A model generated the notes under the pieces. The model ran no database searches and had not been told where the DNA came from. It saw only the letters and a list, made by a program, of their open reading frames with translations. Source: Rhodoferax sp. (GTDB lineage Bacteria; Pseudomonadota; Gammaproteobacteria; Burkholderiales; Burkholderiaceae_C). Taken from it: 7,945 nucleotides of DNA. Both the position numbers and the translations under genes were made by a program. This document shows positions 1 to 7,140 of this stretch, piece by piece; the stretch's first letter is position 1; every line of letters begins with the position of its first letter. The stretch spans positions 1 to 7,945 of the forward strand of contig VERU01000098.1 of NCBI GenBank assembly GCA_018882485.1. The letters run 5' to 3'.

Positions 1-1
1 C

Positions 2-349
2 AACAAGGATGACGGCACGGGCGAGGCGGCGGCCTTTGCAGTCAACGCCGGTATCCCTGTGTTGGCGGCCATCCCGGCGCATGAAGACATCCGGCGCAAG
101 AGTGCGAGCTACGAAATCATTGGCAAGCCCGATGGCGAATGGGGCCCTCTCTTCGCGTCGCTCGCTGCCAACGTGGCGAGTGCACCGCCAGTGCGCCCTC
201 GCCCGCAGACCCAGGACCAGCTGCTCGGACTCTTCAGCAGCGATGTGACGGGTCGGCATGTGGTGCTGGAGCCGGCGACCACTTTCGATATGGTGGGCCG
301 GCATGATGTGGTCAAGCCGTCCCTGGAAGTGGTCTACGACGAAGCCTGA
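2..349 (+). CDS. bchX: Chlorophyllide a reductase iron protein BchX, C-terminal part (5' end outside window)
   Basis: This is the last 115 codons of BchX, read in frame from base 2 to the TGA at 347-349; the start lies upstream of the window. BchX is the NifH/BchL-like ATP-dependent [4Fe-4S] reductase component of chlorophyllide a oxidoreductase and passes electrons to BchY/BchZ in the cytoplasm. The retained part begins with the typical stretch NKDDGTGEAAAFA, followed by the helix around IPAHEDIRRKSA, the segment YEIIGKP and the conserved BchX tail LEPATTFDM...KPSLEVVYDEA. The nucleotide-binding P-loop and cluster cysteines are not in the window. Only three bases separate its stop from bchY, which supports co-transcription. 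BchL is the main alternative, but the C-terminal tail and the bchYZ neighbours point to BchX. Confidence 0.95.
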   Translation, partial: NKDDGTGEAAAFAVNAGIPVLAAIPAHEDIRRKSASYEIIGKPDGEWGPLFASLAANVASAPPVRPRPQTQDQLLGLFSSDVTGRHVVLEPATTFDMVGRHDVVKPSLEVVYDEA

Positions 350-352
350 TCC

Positions 353-1912
353 ATGTCGACGGTCATTCCCATCCACAGTGCTGCATCGGGTTCGCCGGGC
401 GTGGCGCCTGCACCCTCGGACGGCGGGCAGTGTCGCTCCACCGATGAGCAGATGATTGCTGCCGCCCGGGCGGCGGGCAAGGCCGAGGTACTGGCCCGGT
501 TCGAGGCCGATTACCCGCGTGCCGGCAGCGGGCCGCACGATCAGCCGCAGAGCATGTGCCCGGCGTTTGGGTCGCTGCGGGTGGGCCTGCGCATGCGGCG
601 CACCCAGACGATTCTTTCGGGCTCGGCGTGCTGTGTGTACGGACTGACGTTCACCTCCCATTTTTACGGGGCACGGCGCAGCGTGGGCTATGTGCCATTC
701 AATTCCGAGACCCTGGTCACGGGCAAGCTGTTCGAGGACATCCGGGACGCGGTACATCAGCAGGCCGACCCTACCCAGCTGGACGCCCTGGTGGTGATCA
801 ACCTGTGTGTGCCCACTGCCAGCGGCGTTCCCCTGCAATTGCTGCCGCGTGAGATCAATGGTGTCCGGGTCATCGGCATTGATGTGCCCGGCTTCGGCGT
901 GCCCACGCACGCCGAAGCCAAGGACGTCCTGGCGGCAGCCATGCTGAAATTCGCGCGGGAGGAGGTGCTGGCCGGACCGGTTCAAGCACCCACGGTGGGG
1001 CGCTCCGGCCGACCGGCCATCACGCTGCTGGGCGAGATGTTTCCCGCTGACCCGGTGATCATCGGTCGTCTGCTTGATCCCATGGGACTCGATTGCGGTC
1101 AGGTGGTCCCCACAAGGGAATGGCGTGAGCTGTATGCGGCACTCGATGGCGCAGCGGTGGCGGCCATTCATCCCTTCTATACCGCGAGCATCCGGGAATT
1201 CCAGGCTGCCGGAAGACCCGTCACGGGCTCGGCGCCGGTCGGGCAGCAAGGGACGGACCAGTGGCTGCAGGCTGTGGGCGAGTTGCTCAATCTGTCCCAG
1301 CCTCGCATCGATGAAGCCCGTAACCGCGCTCGTCCAGCCCTTCGCGCAGCGTTGGACCGCAGCCCCATCAAGGGTCGAATCACGCTCAGCGGCTACGAGG
1401 GTTCGGAGCTGCTGGTCGCCCGGTTGCTGGTGGAATGCGGCGCCGATGTGCGCTATGTGGGCACGGCATGCCCCGCCACGCCCTGGAACGCCGGTGACGC
1501 CGAGTGGTTGCGAGCGCAAGGCGTACATATCCAGTTTCGTGCGTCGCTGGAGCAGGATATCGGCGCCGTCAACGAGTGGCGCCCCGACCTCGCCATAGGA
1601 ACCACACCTGTGGTTCAGGCCGCCAAGGAGCAGAGCATCCCGGCTGCCTATTTCACCAATCTGATCTCCGCTCGGCCCTTGATGGGGCCCGCCGGTCCCG
1701 CTGCGCTGGCCCAGGTCCTGAATGCCGCCCTCGCGAACCGTGCGCGCTTTGATGCCATGAAGGCGTTTTTCGGCAGCACCGGCACCGGCGAGGCTGCGGG
1801 GGTCTGGGAGGGTGCCCAGGGGATTCCTCGTGAGCGCCCCGAATTCAAGGCGGAGACTCGTCGCCAGCTGGCGAAGGCGCTCAAGAAGCGCAAAGCCGAG
1901 GAGATGATCTGA
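353..1912 (+). CDS. bchY: Chlorophyllide a oxidoreductase subunit BchY
   Basis: This 519-residue protein is one of the two NifD/NifK-like catalytic subunits of chlorophyllide a oxidoreductase, which reduces the C7=C8 bond of ring B on the way to bacteriochlorophyll a. Three cysteines match the known [4Fe-4S] ligands of Rhodobacter BchY (C62, C87, C145) with a constant offset of seven residues. They are C69 in QSMCPAFG, C94 in SGSACCVYG and C152 in [10 protein letters not shown]. The constant offset supports the ATG at 353 and implies a slightly longer N-terminus, whose first 30 residues are low-complexity and poorly conserved. The upstream ribosome-binding site is weak, so translation may depend on bchX reading through to its stop three bases earlier. 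The TGA stop shares one base with the bchZ ATG, a typical coupling for a heteromeric enzyme. No frameshift or missing key residue was seen. Confidence 0.97.
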   Translation: MSTVIPIHSAASGSPGVAPAPSDGGQCRSTDEQMIAAARAAGKAEVLARFEADYPRAGSGPHDQPQSMCPAFGSLRVGLRMRRTQTILSGSACCVYGLTFTSHFYGARRSVGYVPFNSETLVTGKLFEDIRDAVHQQADPTQLDALVVINLCVPTASGVPLQLLPREINGVRVIGIDVPGFGVPTHAEAKDVLAAAMLKFAREEVLAGPVQAPTVGRSGRPAITLLGEMFPADPVIIGRLLDPMGLDCGQVVPTREWRELYAALDGAAVAAIHPFYTASIREFQAAGRPVTGSAPVGQQGTDQWLQAVGELLNLSQPRIDEARNRARPALRAALDRSPIKGRITLSGYEGSELLVARLLVECGADVRYVGTACPATPWNAGDAEWLRAQGVHIQFRASLEQDIGAVNEWRPDLAIGTTPVVQAAKEQSIPAAYFTNLISARPLMGPAGPAALAQVLNAALANRARFDAMKAFFGSTGTGEAAGVWEGAQGIPRERPEFKAETRRQLAKALKKRKAEEMI

Positions 1913-3378
1913 TGCTGGTGCTGGACCACGATCGGGCGGGCGGTTACTGGGGTGCGGTGTATGTGTTCACCGCCATCAAGGGATTGCAGGTGGTGATTGA
2001 TGGCCCGGTCGGGTGCGAGAACCTGCCTGTCACCTCGGTGCTGCACTACACGGATGCGCTTCCGCCCCATGAACTGCCCATCGTGGTCACCGGGCTGGCG
2101 GAGGAGCAACTCGGCCGGGAGGGTACCGAGGGCGCCATGAAGCGTGCGCACGCCGTCCTCGATCCCGATCTGCCCGCCGTCGTGGTGACCGGATCCATCG
2201 CTGAAATGATCGGTGGCGGCGTGACGCCGGAGGGCACCAACATCCAGCGATTCCTGCCCCGCACCATTGATGAAGACCAGTGGCAGTGCGCCAACCGGGC
2301 CATGTACTGGCTGTGGCAGCAGTACGGTCTGCGTCACGTCCCGACGCGTGAGCGGCGCCCCGGGGAAAAGCCCCGTGTCAACATCATCGGCCCAAGTTAC
2401 GGAGCCTTCAACTGCCCCAGCGATCTGGCCGAGTTGCGGCGCCTGGTTCAAGGAATAGGGGCCGAGATCAATATGGTCTTTCCCCTGGGAAGCCACCTCG
2501 CCGATGTATCCCGGCTGGTCGAGGCCGATGTCAATATCTGCATGTATCGCGAGTTTGGTCGCATGTTGTGTGAGGCGCTGGAGCGCCCTTATCTGCAGGC
2601 GCCTATCGGCCTGTTCAGCACGACCGCCTTTTTGCGTGAGCTGGGCAAGTTGCTGGGCCTCGATCCCGAACCATTCATCGAGCGGGAGAAGCACAGCACC
2701 ATCAAGCCGATCTGGGATCTGTGGCGTTCCGTCACCCAGGACTTTTTTGGCACAGCCAGGTTTGGCGTTGTTGCGAACGAAACCTACACGCGGGGTATCC
2801 GGCACTTTCTAGAAGACGAGATGGGGCTGCCGTGTCAGTTCGCAGTAGCCCGTCATGCAGGTGCGAAGACCGACAACGCTGCGGTCCGTCGGCACATTGC
2901 GCAAAGCCCCCCTCTGGTTCTGTACGGCAGCTACAACGAGCGGATCTACCTGGCCGAATGCGGTGGCGGCGGTCTGCTCAAGACCACCTTCATTCCCGCC
3001 AGTTTTCCCTTGCCGATCGTGCGGCGCCACACCGGCACGCCCTTCATGGGCTATGCGGGTGCCACTTACATCCTGCAGGAGTTCTGCAACGCCCTGTTTG
3101 ATGCGCTGTTCCACATACTGCCTCTGGGAACCGAACTGGACCGGGGCGAGGCGACGCAGGCCCGGCTGTCGGGCTCCGCGAGCATCCCCTGGGACCCTGA
3201 GGCCCAGCAATTGATGGACCGATTCATCGAGGCTCAGCCTGTGCTGGTCCGGATTTCCGCGGCCAAGCAAATGCGAGACCGCGCCGAACGCGACGCCCGT
3301 GATAGCGGGCGGGTCAGGGTCGAGGCGGCGAGATTCTCCGAGTTGTTCGGACTGTCGAAGCCCGGGGTTGCTGCATGA
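1912..3378 (+). CDS. bchZ: Chlorophyllide a oxidoreductase subunit BchZ
   Basis: This 488-residue protein is the partner of BchY in the heterotetrameric catalytic component of chlorophyllide a oxidoreductase. The N-terminus contains [11 protein letters not shown], in which C35 sits exactly where the single BchZ ligand of the subunit-bridging [4Fe-4S] cluster is known (Rhodobacter C35). Other family hallmarks are [19 protein letters not shown] (about residues 83-101), [14 protein letters not shown] (about 158-171) and a C-terminal region ending near [13 protein letters not shown]. The start is well supported: GAGGAG at 1898-1903 lies eight bases before the ATG, inside the end of bchY, and the start overlaps the bchY stop by one base (TGATG). 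Length is normal for the family. It is the last bch gene before the puf leader, and the puf messenger may be fed by read-through from it, as in other purple bacteria. Confidence 0.97.
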   Translation: MLVLDHDRAGGYWGAVYVFTAIKGLQVVIDGPVGCENLPVTSVLHYTDALPPHELPIVVTGLAEEQLGREGTEGAMKRAHAVLDPDLPAVVVTGSIAEMIGGGVTPEGTNIQRFLPRTIDEDQWQCANRAMYWLWQQYGLRHVPTRERRPGEKPRVNIIGPSYGAFNCPSDLAELRRLVQGIGAEINMVFPLGSHLADVSRLVEADVNICMYREFGRMLCEALERPYLQAPIGLFSTTAFLRELGKLLGLDPEPFIEREKHSTIKPIWDLWRSVTQDFFGTARFGVVANETYTRGIRHFLEDEMGLPCQFAVARHAGAKTDNAAVRRHIAQSPPLVLYGSYNERIYLAECGGGGLLKTTFIPASFPLPIVRRHTGTPFMGYAGATYILQEFCNALFDALFHILPLGTELDRGEATQARLSGSASIPWDPEAQQLMDRFIEAQPVLVRISAAKQMRDRAERDARDSGRVRVEAARFSELFGLSKPGVAA

Positions 3379-3527
3379 AGGCAGTCCCTGGATACCTCAC
3401 GGTCTGTTCAAGCATCCGGCGCAAGCCGGGTGCCTCTGCGTCGGGCCGGCTCGGCCAGGACGTTTCGTACCGTGCTCCCCGGGGTGCGGAAACCGCCGAG
3501 AGGCTTAGCAAGTGAAGGAGTCATCGT
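3379..3527 (+). promoter_or_regulatory. bchZ-pufB intergenic leader with RNA hairpins; no pufQ
   Basis: No convincing coding frame covers this 149-base interval; the frames that cross it give Pro/Arg/Cys-rich translations typical of off-frame reading. It holds a nine-pair GNRA hairpin (3412-3433), a second short perfect stem (GGCCG at 3444-3448 with CGGCC at 3452-3456, loop GCT) and a CCCCGGGG palindrome near 3477-3484. It ends in the pufB ribosome-binding site. In Rhodobacter and several other purple bacteria pufQ occupies this place; here it is absent. A puf promoter could lie here or inside bchZ. I saw no TGT-N12-ACA (PpsR/CrtJ-type) site and only a weak -35/-10-like pair (TTGCTG 3368-3373, GATACC 3391-3396), which I do not rely on. 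Confidence 0.5.
3412..3433 (+). other. Strong hairpin with GCAA tetraloop upstream of pufB
   Basis: GCATCCGGC (3412-3420) and GCCGGGTGC (3425-3433) pair over nine positions with one U-G wobble, closed by GCAA (3421-3424), a GNRA tetraloop. No run of T follows, so it does not look like a simple intrinsic terminator. It begins 34 bases after the bchZ stop. It could protect the 3' end of a bchXYZ message or the 5' end of a processed puf message. The function is inferred from position; only the pairing is seen. Confidence 0.55.
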
Positions 3528-3671
3528 ATGTCGAATCGGAACTCAGTGTCCGGCCTGACCGACGAGGAAGCCCAGGAGTTTCACCATTACTGGATGCAGG
3601 GTCTGGTGGGATTCACGGCAGTCGCCGTGGTCGCCCACATCCTGGTCTGGGCGTGGCGACCCTGGTTCTGA
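3528..3671 (+). CDS. pufB: LH1 antenna beta polypeptide PufB
   Basis: This 47-residue protein is the beta subunit of the core light-harvesting complex, an inner-membrane single-span polypeptide that binds bacteriochlorophyll a around the reaction centre. The N-terminus [15 protein letters not shown] is the typical beta cytoplasmic segment. H37 in [15 protein letters not shown] is the BChl ligand, H19 is the conserved histidine 18 residues before it, and the tail WRPWF is the LH1-type C-terminus. AAGGAG at 3515-3520 lies seven bases before the ATG, which settles this start; an in-phase-shifted longer frame beginning at 3512 gives no antenna sequence. It is the first puf gene. The next gene is not pufA, as would be usual, but the 74-residue protein gene 36 bases downstream. 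Confidence 0.97.
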   Translation: MSNRNSVSGLTDEEAQEFHHYWMQGLVGFTAVAVVAHILVWAWRPWF

Positions 3672-3707
3672 GGCGGTTTCGTTTCACGGATTGAAGGAGC
3701 AACTGTC

Positions 3708-3932
3708 ATGAATCACAGGCATCCGGCAGCAACCAGCTGTTTGCGTGCAGACCGTTCGGCGACGTTTCTGGCCATCTTTTCCCTGGCTTTCATCATTCTC
3801 TTTGTCTTTGCCGTCGCCGCTTCCGCGGTGGGGCTGGCCTGGAGAACCTTGCTTCCCGGGGCCGAGTATTCCAAAGGCTTCGTCGCGGGTGTGAGCGGGG
3901 CGGTTTACACCTTCATGTCGCACATCACATAG
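3708..3932 (+). CDS. Unassigned 74-residue single-span membrane protein between pufB and pufA
   Basis: I do not recognise this protein. It has a basic N-terminus (residues 1-19, with H3, R4, H5, R13, R16), one hydrophobic span of about F20 to L43, a turn [10 protein letters not shown] (45-54) and a C-terminal segment to T74 that could be an amphipathic helix ([18 protein letters not shown]). The positive N-terminus predicts N-in, C-periplasmic topology, as for LH1 polypeptides. The span contains no histidine, so it should not bind BChl as PufA and PufB do. Small residues recur (A35, A38, S39, G42, then G57, G61, G64), which suits helix packing. AAGGAG at 3694-3699 lies eight bases before the ATG, and its TAG overlaps the pufA ribosome-binding site, so it is almost certainly translated at antenna-like levels. 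Its size and shape are compatible with PufQ (also about 74 residues, one span) or with LH1 accessory subunits such as PufX, but I see no decisive motif for either. Confidence 0.85.
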   Translation: MNHRHPAATSCLRADRSATFLAIFSLAFIILFVFAVAASAVGLAWRTLLPGAEYSKGFVAGVSGAVYTFMSHIT

Positions 3933-3935
3933 GAG
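3931..3935 (+). promoter_or_regulatory. pufA ribosome-binding site overlapping the stop of the upstream small gene
   Basis: AGGAG at 3931-3935 lies eight bases before the pufA ATG. Its first two bases are the last two of the TAG stop (3930-3932) of the 74-residue gene. Ribosomes finishing the small gene therefore stop on the pufA initiation region, which implies translational coupling of the two. The overlap is seen directly; the coupling is inferred. Confidence 0.75.
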
Positions 3936-3943
3936 CGCACATC

Positions 3944-4144
3944 ATGTGGCGAATTTGGCGTCTTTACGATCCGCTCAGGGCCATGGTGGTCCAGGGCATT
4001 TTCCTGTTCGGGCTGGCAGCGATGATTCATCTCATCCTGCTCAGCACCAACAAATTCAACTGGCTCGACGGAGCCAAGAAGCCGGTGGCGGCGACAGCGC
4101 AGAACGCGCCGATGCCGCCTGCGACACCCGCGGCCAAGTCCTAG
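3944..4144 (+). CDS. pufA: LH1 antenna alpha polypeptide PufA
   Basis: This 66-residue protein is the alpha subunit of the core LH1 antenna. The N-terminus [13 protein letters not shown] is the canonical alpha cytoplasmic helix start. The membrane span runs from about V15 to S34, and H29 in [11 protein letters not shown] is the BChl ligand. W40, eleven residues after H29 in NKFNWLDG, is the LH1-type tryptophan that hydrogen-bonds the BChl acetyl group. After the usual end near G43-K46, an Ala/Pro-rich tail (residues 47-66) extends into the periplasm; similar tails are known in Rubrivivax-type PufA and may be trimmed. The ATG at 3944 follows an AGGAG by eight bases. It is separated from pufB by the 74-residue gene and from pufL by a structured 105-base gap. 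Confidence 0.97.
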   Translation: MWRIWRLYDPLRAMVVQGIFLFGLAAMIHLILLSTNKFNWLDGAKKPVAATAQNAPMPPATPAAKS

Positions 4145-4150
4145 GGTCCG

Positions 4151-4194
4151 GGGCAGGCGCAGTTTCTGGACCAGATCCAGCACGGTGTCTGCCC
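4151..4194 (+). other. Possible stem-loop in the pufA-pufL gap
   Basis: GGGCAG (4151-4156) can pair with CTGCCC (4189-4194), and inside them CTGGA (4166-4170) can pair with TCCAG (4176-4180) around the loop CCAGA. An unpaired internal loop of eight to nine bases lies between the two stems. Hairpins between pufA and pufL are known in Rhodobacter to block 3' decay and so keep pufBA message in excess over pufLM; the position here is the same. The structure is interrupted and less compact than a classic one, so the role is inferred. Confidence 0.4.
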
Positions 4195-4249
4195 TCGTCG
4201 TTGAATTACCGTTCTCGCGCGATAGCAATCCGGTGACGAGGAGCCCACG

Positions 4250-5074
4250 ATGGCGATGCTCAATTTTGAAAAAAAATACAGGGTCCGGGGCGGTACGCTG
4301 CTGGGCGGTGACCTGTTCGATTTCTGGCTCGGTCCGTTTTACGTGGGATTTTTCGGCGTCACCACGATCTTCTTTGCGGCACTGGGAACAGCGATGATTT
4401 TGTGGGGTGCCTCGCAGGGCCCCACCTGGAACATCTGGCAGATCAACATCGCGCCGCCAGATCTGTCGTACGGACTTCGGGTCGCCCCGCTGATGGAGGG
4501 CGGCCTGTGGCAATTGATCACCGTGTGCGCGATCGGCGCTTTCGTATCCTGGATGATGCGCGAAGTCGAAATTTGTCGCAAGCTGGGGATGGGGTACCAC
4601 GTGCCGGCAGCCTTTGGCGTTGCGATACTGGCCTATGTGACGCTCGTGGTGGTTCGTCCGGTTCTCATGGGGGCCTGGGGGCATGGCTTCCCCTACGGCA
4701 TTTACAGCCACCTCGATTGGGTATCCAACACCGGATACCAGTACCTTCACTTTCACTACAACCCCGCGCACATGCTGGCGGTGAGTTTCTTCTTCGCGAC
4801 GGTCTTCGCGCTGTCACTGCATGGAGGCCTCATACTTTCCGCGACCAATCCCATGCCCGGCGAGGTGGTCAAGACACCGGAGCACGAGGACACCTTTTTC
4901 CGCGACACCATCGGCTATTCCATCGGTACCCTGGGCATTCATCGACTCGGATTGTTCCTGGCTCTGGCAGCGGTTCTCTTCAGTGCCTTGTGCATCGTGC
5001 TGAGCGGTCCTTTTTGGAGCCGAAGCTGGCCCGAATGGTGGGGCTGGTGGCTGAACATGCCGATCTGGCACTGA
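4250..5074 (+). CDS. pufL: Photosynthetic reaction centre L subunit PufL
   Basis: This 274-residue protein is the L subunit of the type-II reaction centre, with five membrane helices, which with M holds the special pair, accessory BChls, bacteriopheophytins, quinones and iron. Counting from the ATG, which is one more than the Rhodobacter numbering, the key residues are in place: H154 and H174 (L153, L173; BChl ligands) and H191 and H231 (L190, L230; iron ligands). Also present are H169 (L168; special-pair hydrogen bond), E105 (L104; bacteriopheophytin bond), F182 (L181), and E213, D214 and S224 (L212, L213, L223; QB proton path). The uniform offset of one supports the start. GAGGAG at 4238-4243 lies six bases before the ATG. 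pufM begins 15 bases after its stop. No altered functional residue was found. Confidence 0.99.
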   Translation: MAMLNFEKKYRVRGGTLLGGDLFDFWLGPFYVGFFGVTTIFFAALGTAMILWGASQGPTWNIWQINIAPPDLSYGLRVAPLMEGGLWQLITVCAIGAFVSWMMREVEICRKLGMGYHVPAAFGVAILAYVTLVVVRPVLMGAWGHGFPYGIYSHLDWVSNTGYQYLHFHYNPAHMLAVSFFFATVFALSLHGGLILSATNPMPGEVVKTPEHEDTFFRDTIGYSIGTLGIHRLGLFLALAAVLFSALCIVLSGPFWSRSWPEWWGWWLNMPIWH

Positions 5075-5089
5075 TCGCTGGAGATCAAG

Positions 5090-6067
5090 ATGGCGCAATA
5101 CCAAAATCTTTTCACAACCGTTCAGGCGGTAGGTCCCCTGCATCATGGGGTTGAACTCGGACATGGCAACAGTCCCCGGAGCCTGGAGCCCCGGACCTGG
5201 CATCTGTTGGGACGACTGGGGAATGCCCAACTGGGTCCGATCTACCTCGGTGGCCTTGGCATCGCTTCGCTGATGTGCGGAACGGTCGCCTTCGTCATCA
5301 TCGGACTCAATATGCTCGCCTCCGTGGGTTGGAACCCCATACAGTTCGTTCGGCAGTTGTTCTGGCTCGCGCTGGAGCCACCGCCACCTGGCTATGGGCT
5401 GGGCATCCCCCCCCTGAATCAAGGGGGCTGGTGGTTGATCACGGGCGTGTTCCTGACGGCGTCTCTGCTGCTGTGGTGGGCCAGAACCTACCGCCGAGCA
5501 CGCCAGCTGCAGATGGGGACTCACATACCCTGGGCCTTTGCGGCTGCGATCTGGCTGTTCCTGGTGCTTGGGCTTTTCCGCCCGATCCTGATGGGCTCCT
5601 GGGGTGAGGCGGTGCCCTACGGGATCTTCCCGCATCTCGACTGGACGGCGGCGTTTTCGCTGAGATACGGGAATCTCTTTTACAACCCTTTCCATGCGCT
5701 GTCGATCGTGTTTCTCTACGGCTCGACGCTGCTCTTTGCCATGCACGGCGCAACGATCCTGGCCGTGACCCGGTTTGGCGGTGAGCGGGAGATCGAACAG
5801 ATCGTCGACCGAGGCACTGCCTCGGAACGTGCTGCATTGTTCTGGCGCTGGACCATGGGCTTTAACGCAACCATGGAGTCAATACACCGCTGGGCCTGGT
5901 GGTTTGCCGTGCTGTGCCCCCTGGTGGGCGGGATCGGGATCCTGCTGACGGGCACCGTGGTTGACAACTGGTACCTGTGGTCGGTCAAGCACGGCGTGGT
6001 GCCACCTTATCCCACGGTCTTCCCTGCGGTGATCGATCCCGCGCTGGTTCAAGGAGTAAAGCCATGA
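5090..6067 (+). CDS. pufM: Photosynthetic reaction centre M subunit PufM
   Basis: This 325-residue protein is the M subunit of the type-II reaction centre. Counted from the ATG, its positions fall on the same numbers as Rhodobacter PufM: H182 and H202 (BChl ligands), H219 and H266 (iron), E234 (bidentate iron ligand in RFGGERE), W252 (stacks on QA), Y210 (active-branch tyrosine) and L214 (keeps the M-side pigment as bacteriopheophytin on the L branch). Other landmarks are [10 protein letters not shown] (45-54), [19 protein letters not shown] (164-182) and [11 protein letters not shown] near the C-terminus. Compared with Rhodobacter PufM it has about 18 extra C-terminal residues ending LVQGVKP, an extension typical of reaction centres that bind a PufC cytochrome. 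GGAG at 5080-5083 lies six bases before the ATG. Its TGA overlaps the pufC start as ATGA, so the two are coupled. Confidence 0.99.
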   Translation: MAQYQNLFTTVQAVGPLHHGVELGHGNSPRSLEPRTWHLLGRLGNAQLGPIYLGGLGIASLMCGTVAFVIIGLNMLASVGWNPIQFVRQLFWLALEPPPPGYGLGIPPLNQGGWWLITGVFLTASLLLWWARTYRRARQLQMGTHIPWAFAAAIWLFLVLGLFRPILMGSWGEAVPYGIFPHLDWTAAFSLRYGNLFYNPFHALSIVFLYGSTLLFAMHGATILAVTRFGGEREIEQIVDRGTASERAALFWRWTMGFNATMESIHRWAWWFAVLCPLVGGIGILLTGTVVDNWYLWSVKHGVVPPYPTVFPAVIDPALVQGVKP

Positions 6068-7110
6068 GCGGCCTGACTGGCTGGATCACCCAAGCTGCCC
6101 GCCTTGGTGCGTTGGCAGGACTCGTGCTTCTGGCTGCCTGTGAACGACCTCCGATGGAGTCCGTACAACACGGATTCCGTGGCACGGCCATGGTGCAGGT
6201 GTACAACCCGCGGATCATCGAGGCCAATGCGGATCTTCATCTGGCACCACCCAGCCTGCCCGCAGCAGCTCCGGATGGTCCCAAGGCTTCGCAGGTTTTC
6301 AAGAACGTCAAGGTGCTGGGTGACTTGAGCGTGGGTCAGTTCACCCGGATCATGACATCCATGACGGCCTGGGTGTCGCCCCAGGAAGGATGTACCTATT
6401 GCCACAACCCTGCCGATTTTGCCGATGACAGCAAATACACCAAAGTCGTTGCCCGGCGCATGGTGGAAATGACCCGGGACATCAACGCGAACTGGAAGCA
6501 GCATGTGGCGCAGACGGGTGTCACCTGCTATACCTGTCATCGGGGTAATCCGGTGCCCGCGTCGGTTTGGTTCCGGGCCAACGAAGAGCCGGCGGGCGCC
6601 AATTTCATCGGTGACAAGGCGGGACAGAACGATCCTGCAACATCGGTTGGTCTGGCTTCCTTGCCCAATGATCCGTTTACCCCGTTTCTCCTAGGCAGTG
6701 AAAATATCCGGGTCAATGGGCCGACGCCACTGGCTTCCGGCCATCGCCAGTCGATCAAGCAGGCCGAGTGGACGTATGGGTTGATGACCCATGTATCGAC
6801 TTCGCTGGGTGTCAACTGTACCTACTGCCACAACTCGCGATCCTTCCAGAGTTGGGAGGGCTCGCCGCCGCAGAGAGTGACGGCTTGGCATGGCATACGC
6901 ATGGCGCGTGAGCTCAACAACAAGTACCTTGAGCCTCTGGCCGACACCTTCCCGGTTCATCGCAAGGGTGAACTGGGCGATGTCGCCAAGGCCAATTGCG
7001 CCACGTGCCATCAGGGTGCCTACAAGCCCCTGAACGGCGCCGCCATGGCCAGGGACTACCCTGAACTCGCGGCAGCCCTGGCCGCCGGTGCCAAGGCCAC
7101 CTCGCCCTAG
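6064..7110 (+). CDS. pufC: Tetraheme reaction-centre cytochrome c subunit PufC
   Basis: This 348-residue periplasmic lipoprotein re-reduces the photo-oxidised special pair. The N-terminal hydrophobic signal ends in the lipobox LLAAC, so C26 is the predicted lipid-modified residue. Four heme c motifs are present: C110-T-Y-C-H114, C155-Y-T-C-H159, C252-T-Y-C-H256 and C312-A-T-C-H316. Distances from known ligands in the Blastochloris viridis cytochrome predict M97, M133 and M241 as the sixth ligands of hemes 1-3 and H147 as that of heme 4, and all four residues are present at those positions. The ATG at 6064 follows AAGGAG (6051-6056) by seven bases and overlaps the pufM stop by four. An in-frame extension upstream to 5977 is possible but would run into pufM and destroy the signal peptide. 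The stop lies in a strong hairpin shared with the crtA start region. Confidence 0.98.
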   Translation: MSGLTGWITQAARLGALAGLVLLAACERPPMESVQHGFRGTAMVQVYNPRIIEANADLHLAPPSLPAAAPDGPKASQVFKNVKVLGDLSVGQFTRIMTSMTAWVSPQEGCTYCHNPADFADDSKYTKVVARRMVEMTRDINANWKQHVAQTGVTCYTCHRGNPVPASVWFRANEEPAGANFIGDKAGQNDPATSVGLASLPNDPFTPFLLGSENIRVNGPTPLASGHRQSIKQAEWTYGLMTHVSTSLGVNCTYCHNSRSFQSWEGSPPQRVTAWHGIRMARELNNKYLEPLADTFPVHRKGELGDVAKANCATCHQGAYKPLNGAAMARDYPELAAALAAGAKATSP

Positions 7111-7120
7111 GCGAGGGTGG
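7097..7120 (+). other. Strong hairpin spanning the pufC stop and crtA start region
   Basis: CCACCTCGCC (7097-7106) pairs with GGCGAGGGTGG (7110-7120) over ten pairs with a single bulged G at 7116 and a CTA loop (7107-7109). The pufC TAG stop (7108-7110) is in the loop and the top of the stem, and the earliest possible crtA GTG (7117) is inside the lower stem. No T-run follows, so it is not a standard intrinsic terminator. It could stabilise the 3' end of the puf message, or limit crtA initiation unless ribosomes reading pufC open it. The pairing is seen; the role is inferred. Confidence 0.55.
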
Positions 7121-7140
7121 GTCTCCACACCGGGACTGCT

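Noticed and set aside
1648..2805. 385-codon open frame on the minus strand across the bchY-bchZ junction
   Set aside because: It lies wholly opposite two clearly real genes with matching functional cysteines. Its translation is rich in Gly, His, Arg and Gln with no recognisable domain, as expected for the antisense frame of GC-rich coding DNA.
3368..3396. Possible sigma-70-like promoter (TTGCTG, 17 bases, GATACC) before pufB
   Set aside because: The -10 match is only about half and the -35 overlaps the bchZ end. In GC-rich DNA such pairs occur by chance, so it is not reported as a promoter.
3299..3508. Frame running from the end of bchZ into the puf leader, considered as a pufQ candidate
   Set aside because: It starts inside bchZ, has no hydrophobic span, is rich in Pro, Gly, Cys and Arg, and lacks a ribosome-binding site, so it does not fit PufQ.
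3905..4771. 288-codon minus-strand frame opposite pufA and pufL
   Set aside because: It overlaps the certain pufA and pufL genes on the other strand. The product is a His/Arg-rich mixture with no domain and no separate ribosome-binding site or promoter that I could see.
4814..5746. 310-codon minus-strand frame opposite pufL and pufM
   Set aside because: It is antisense to certain reaction-centre genes, and its composition is dominated by Gln, Arg and Pro, consistent with a shadow frame.
5977..6063. Upstream extension of the pufC reading frame into pufM
   Set aside because: The extension would put about 29 residues before the lipoprotein signal peptide and overlap pufM by 91 bases. The ATG at 6064 has a good ribosome-binding site and leaves the lipobox at the right distance.
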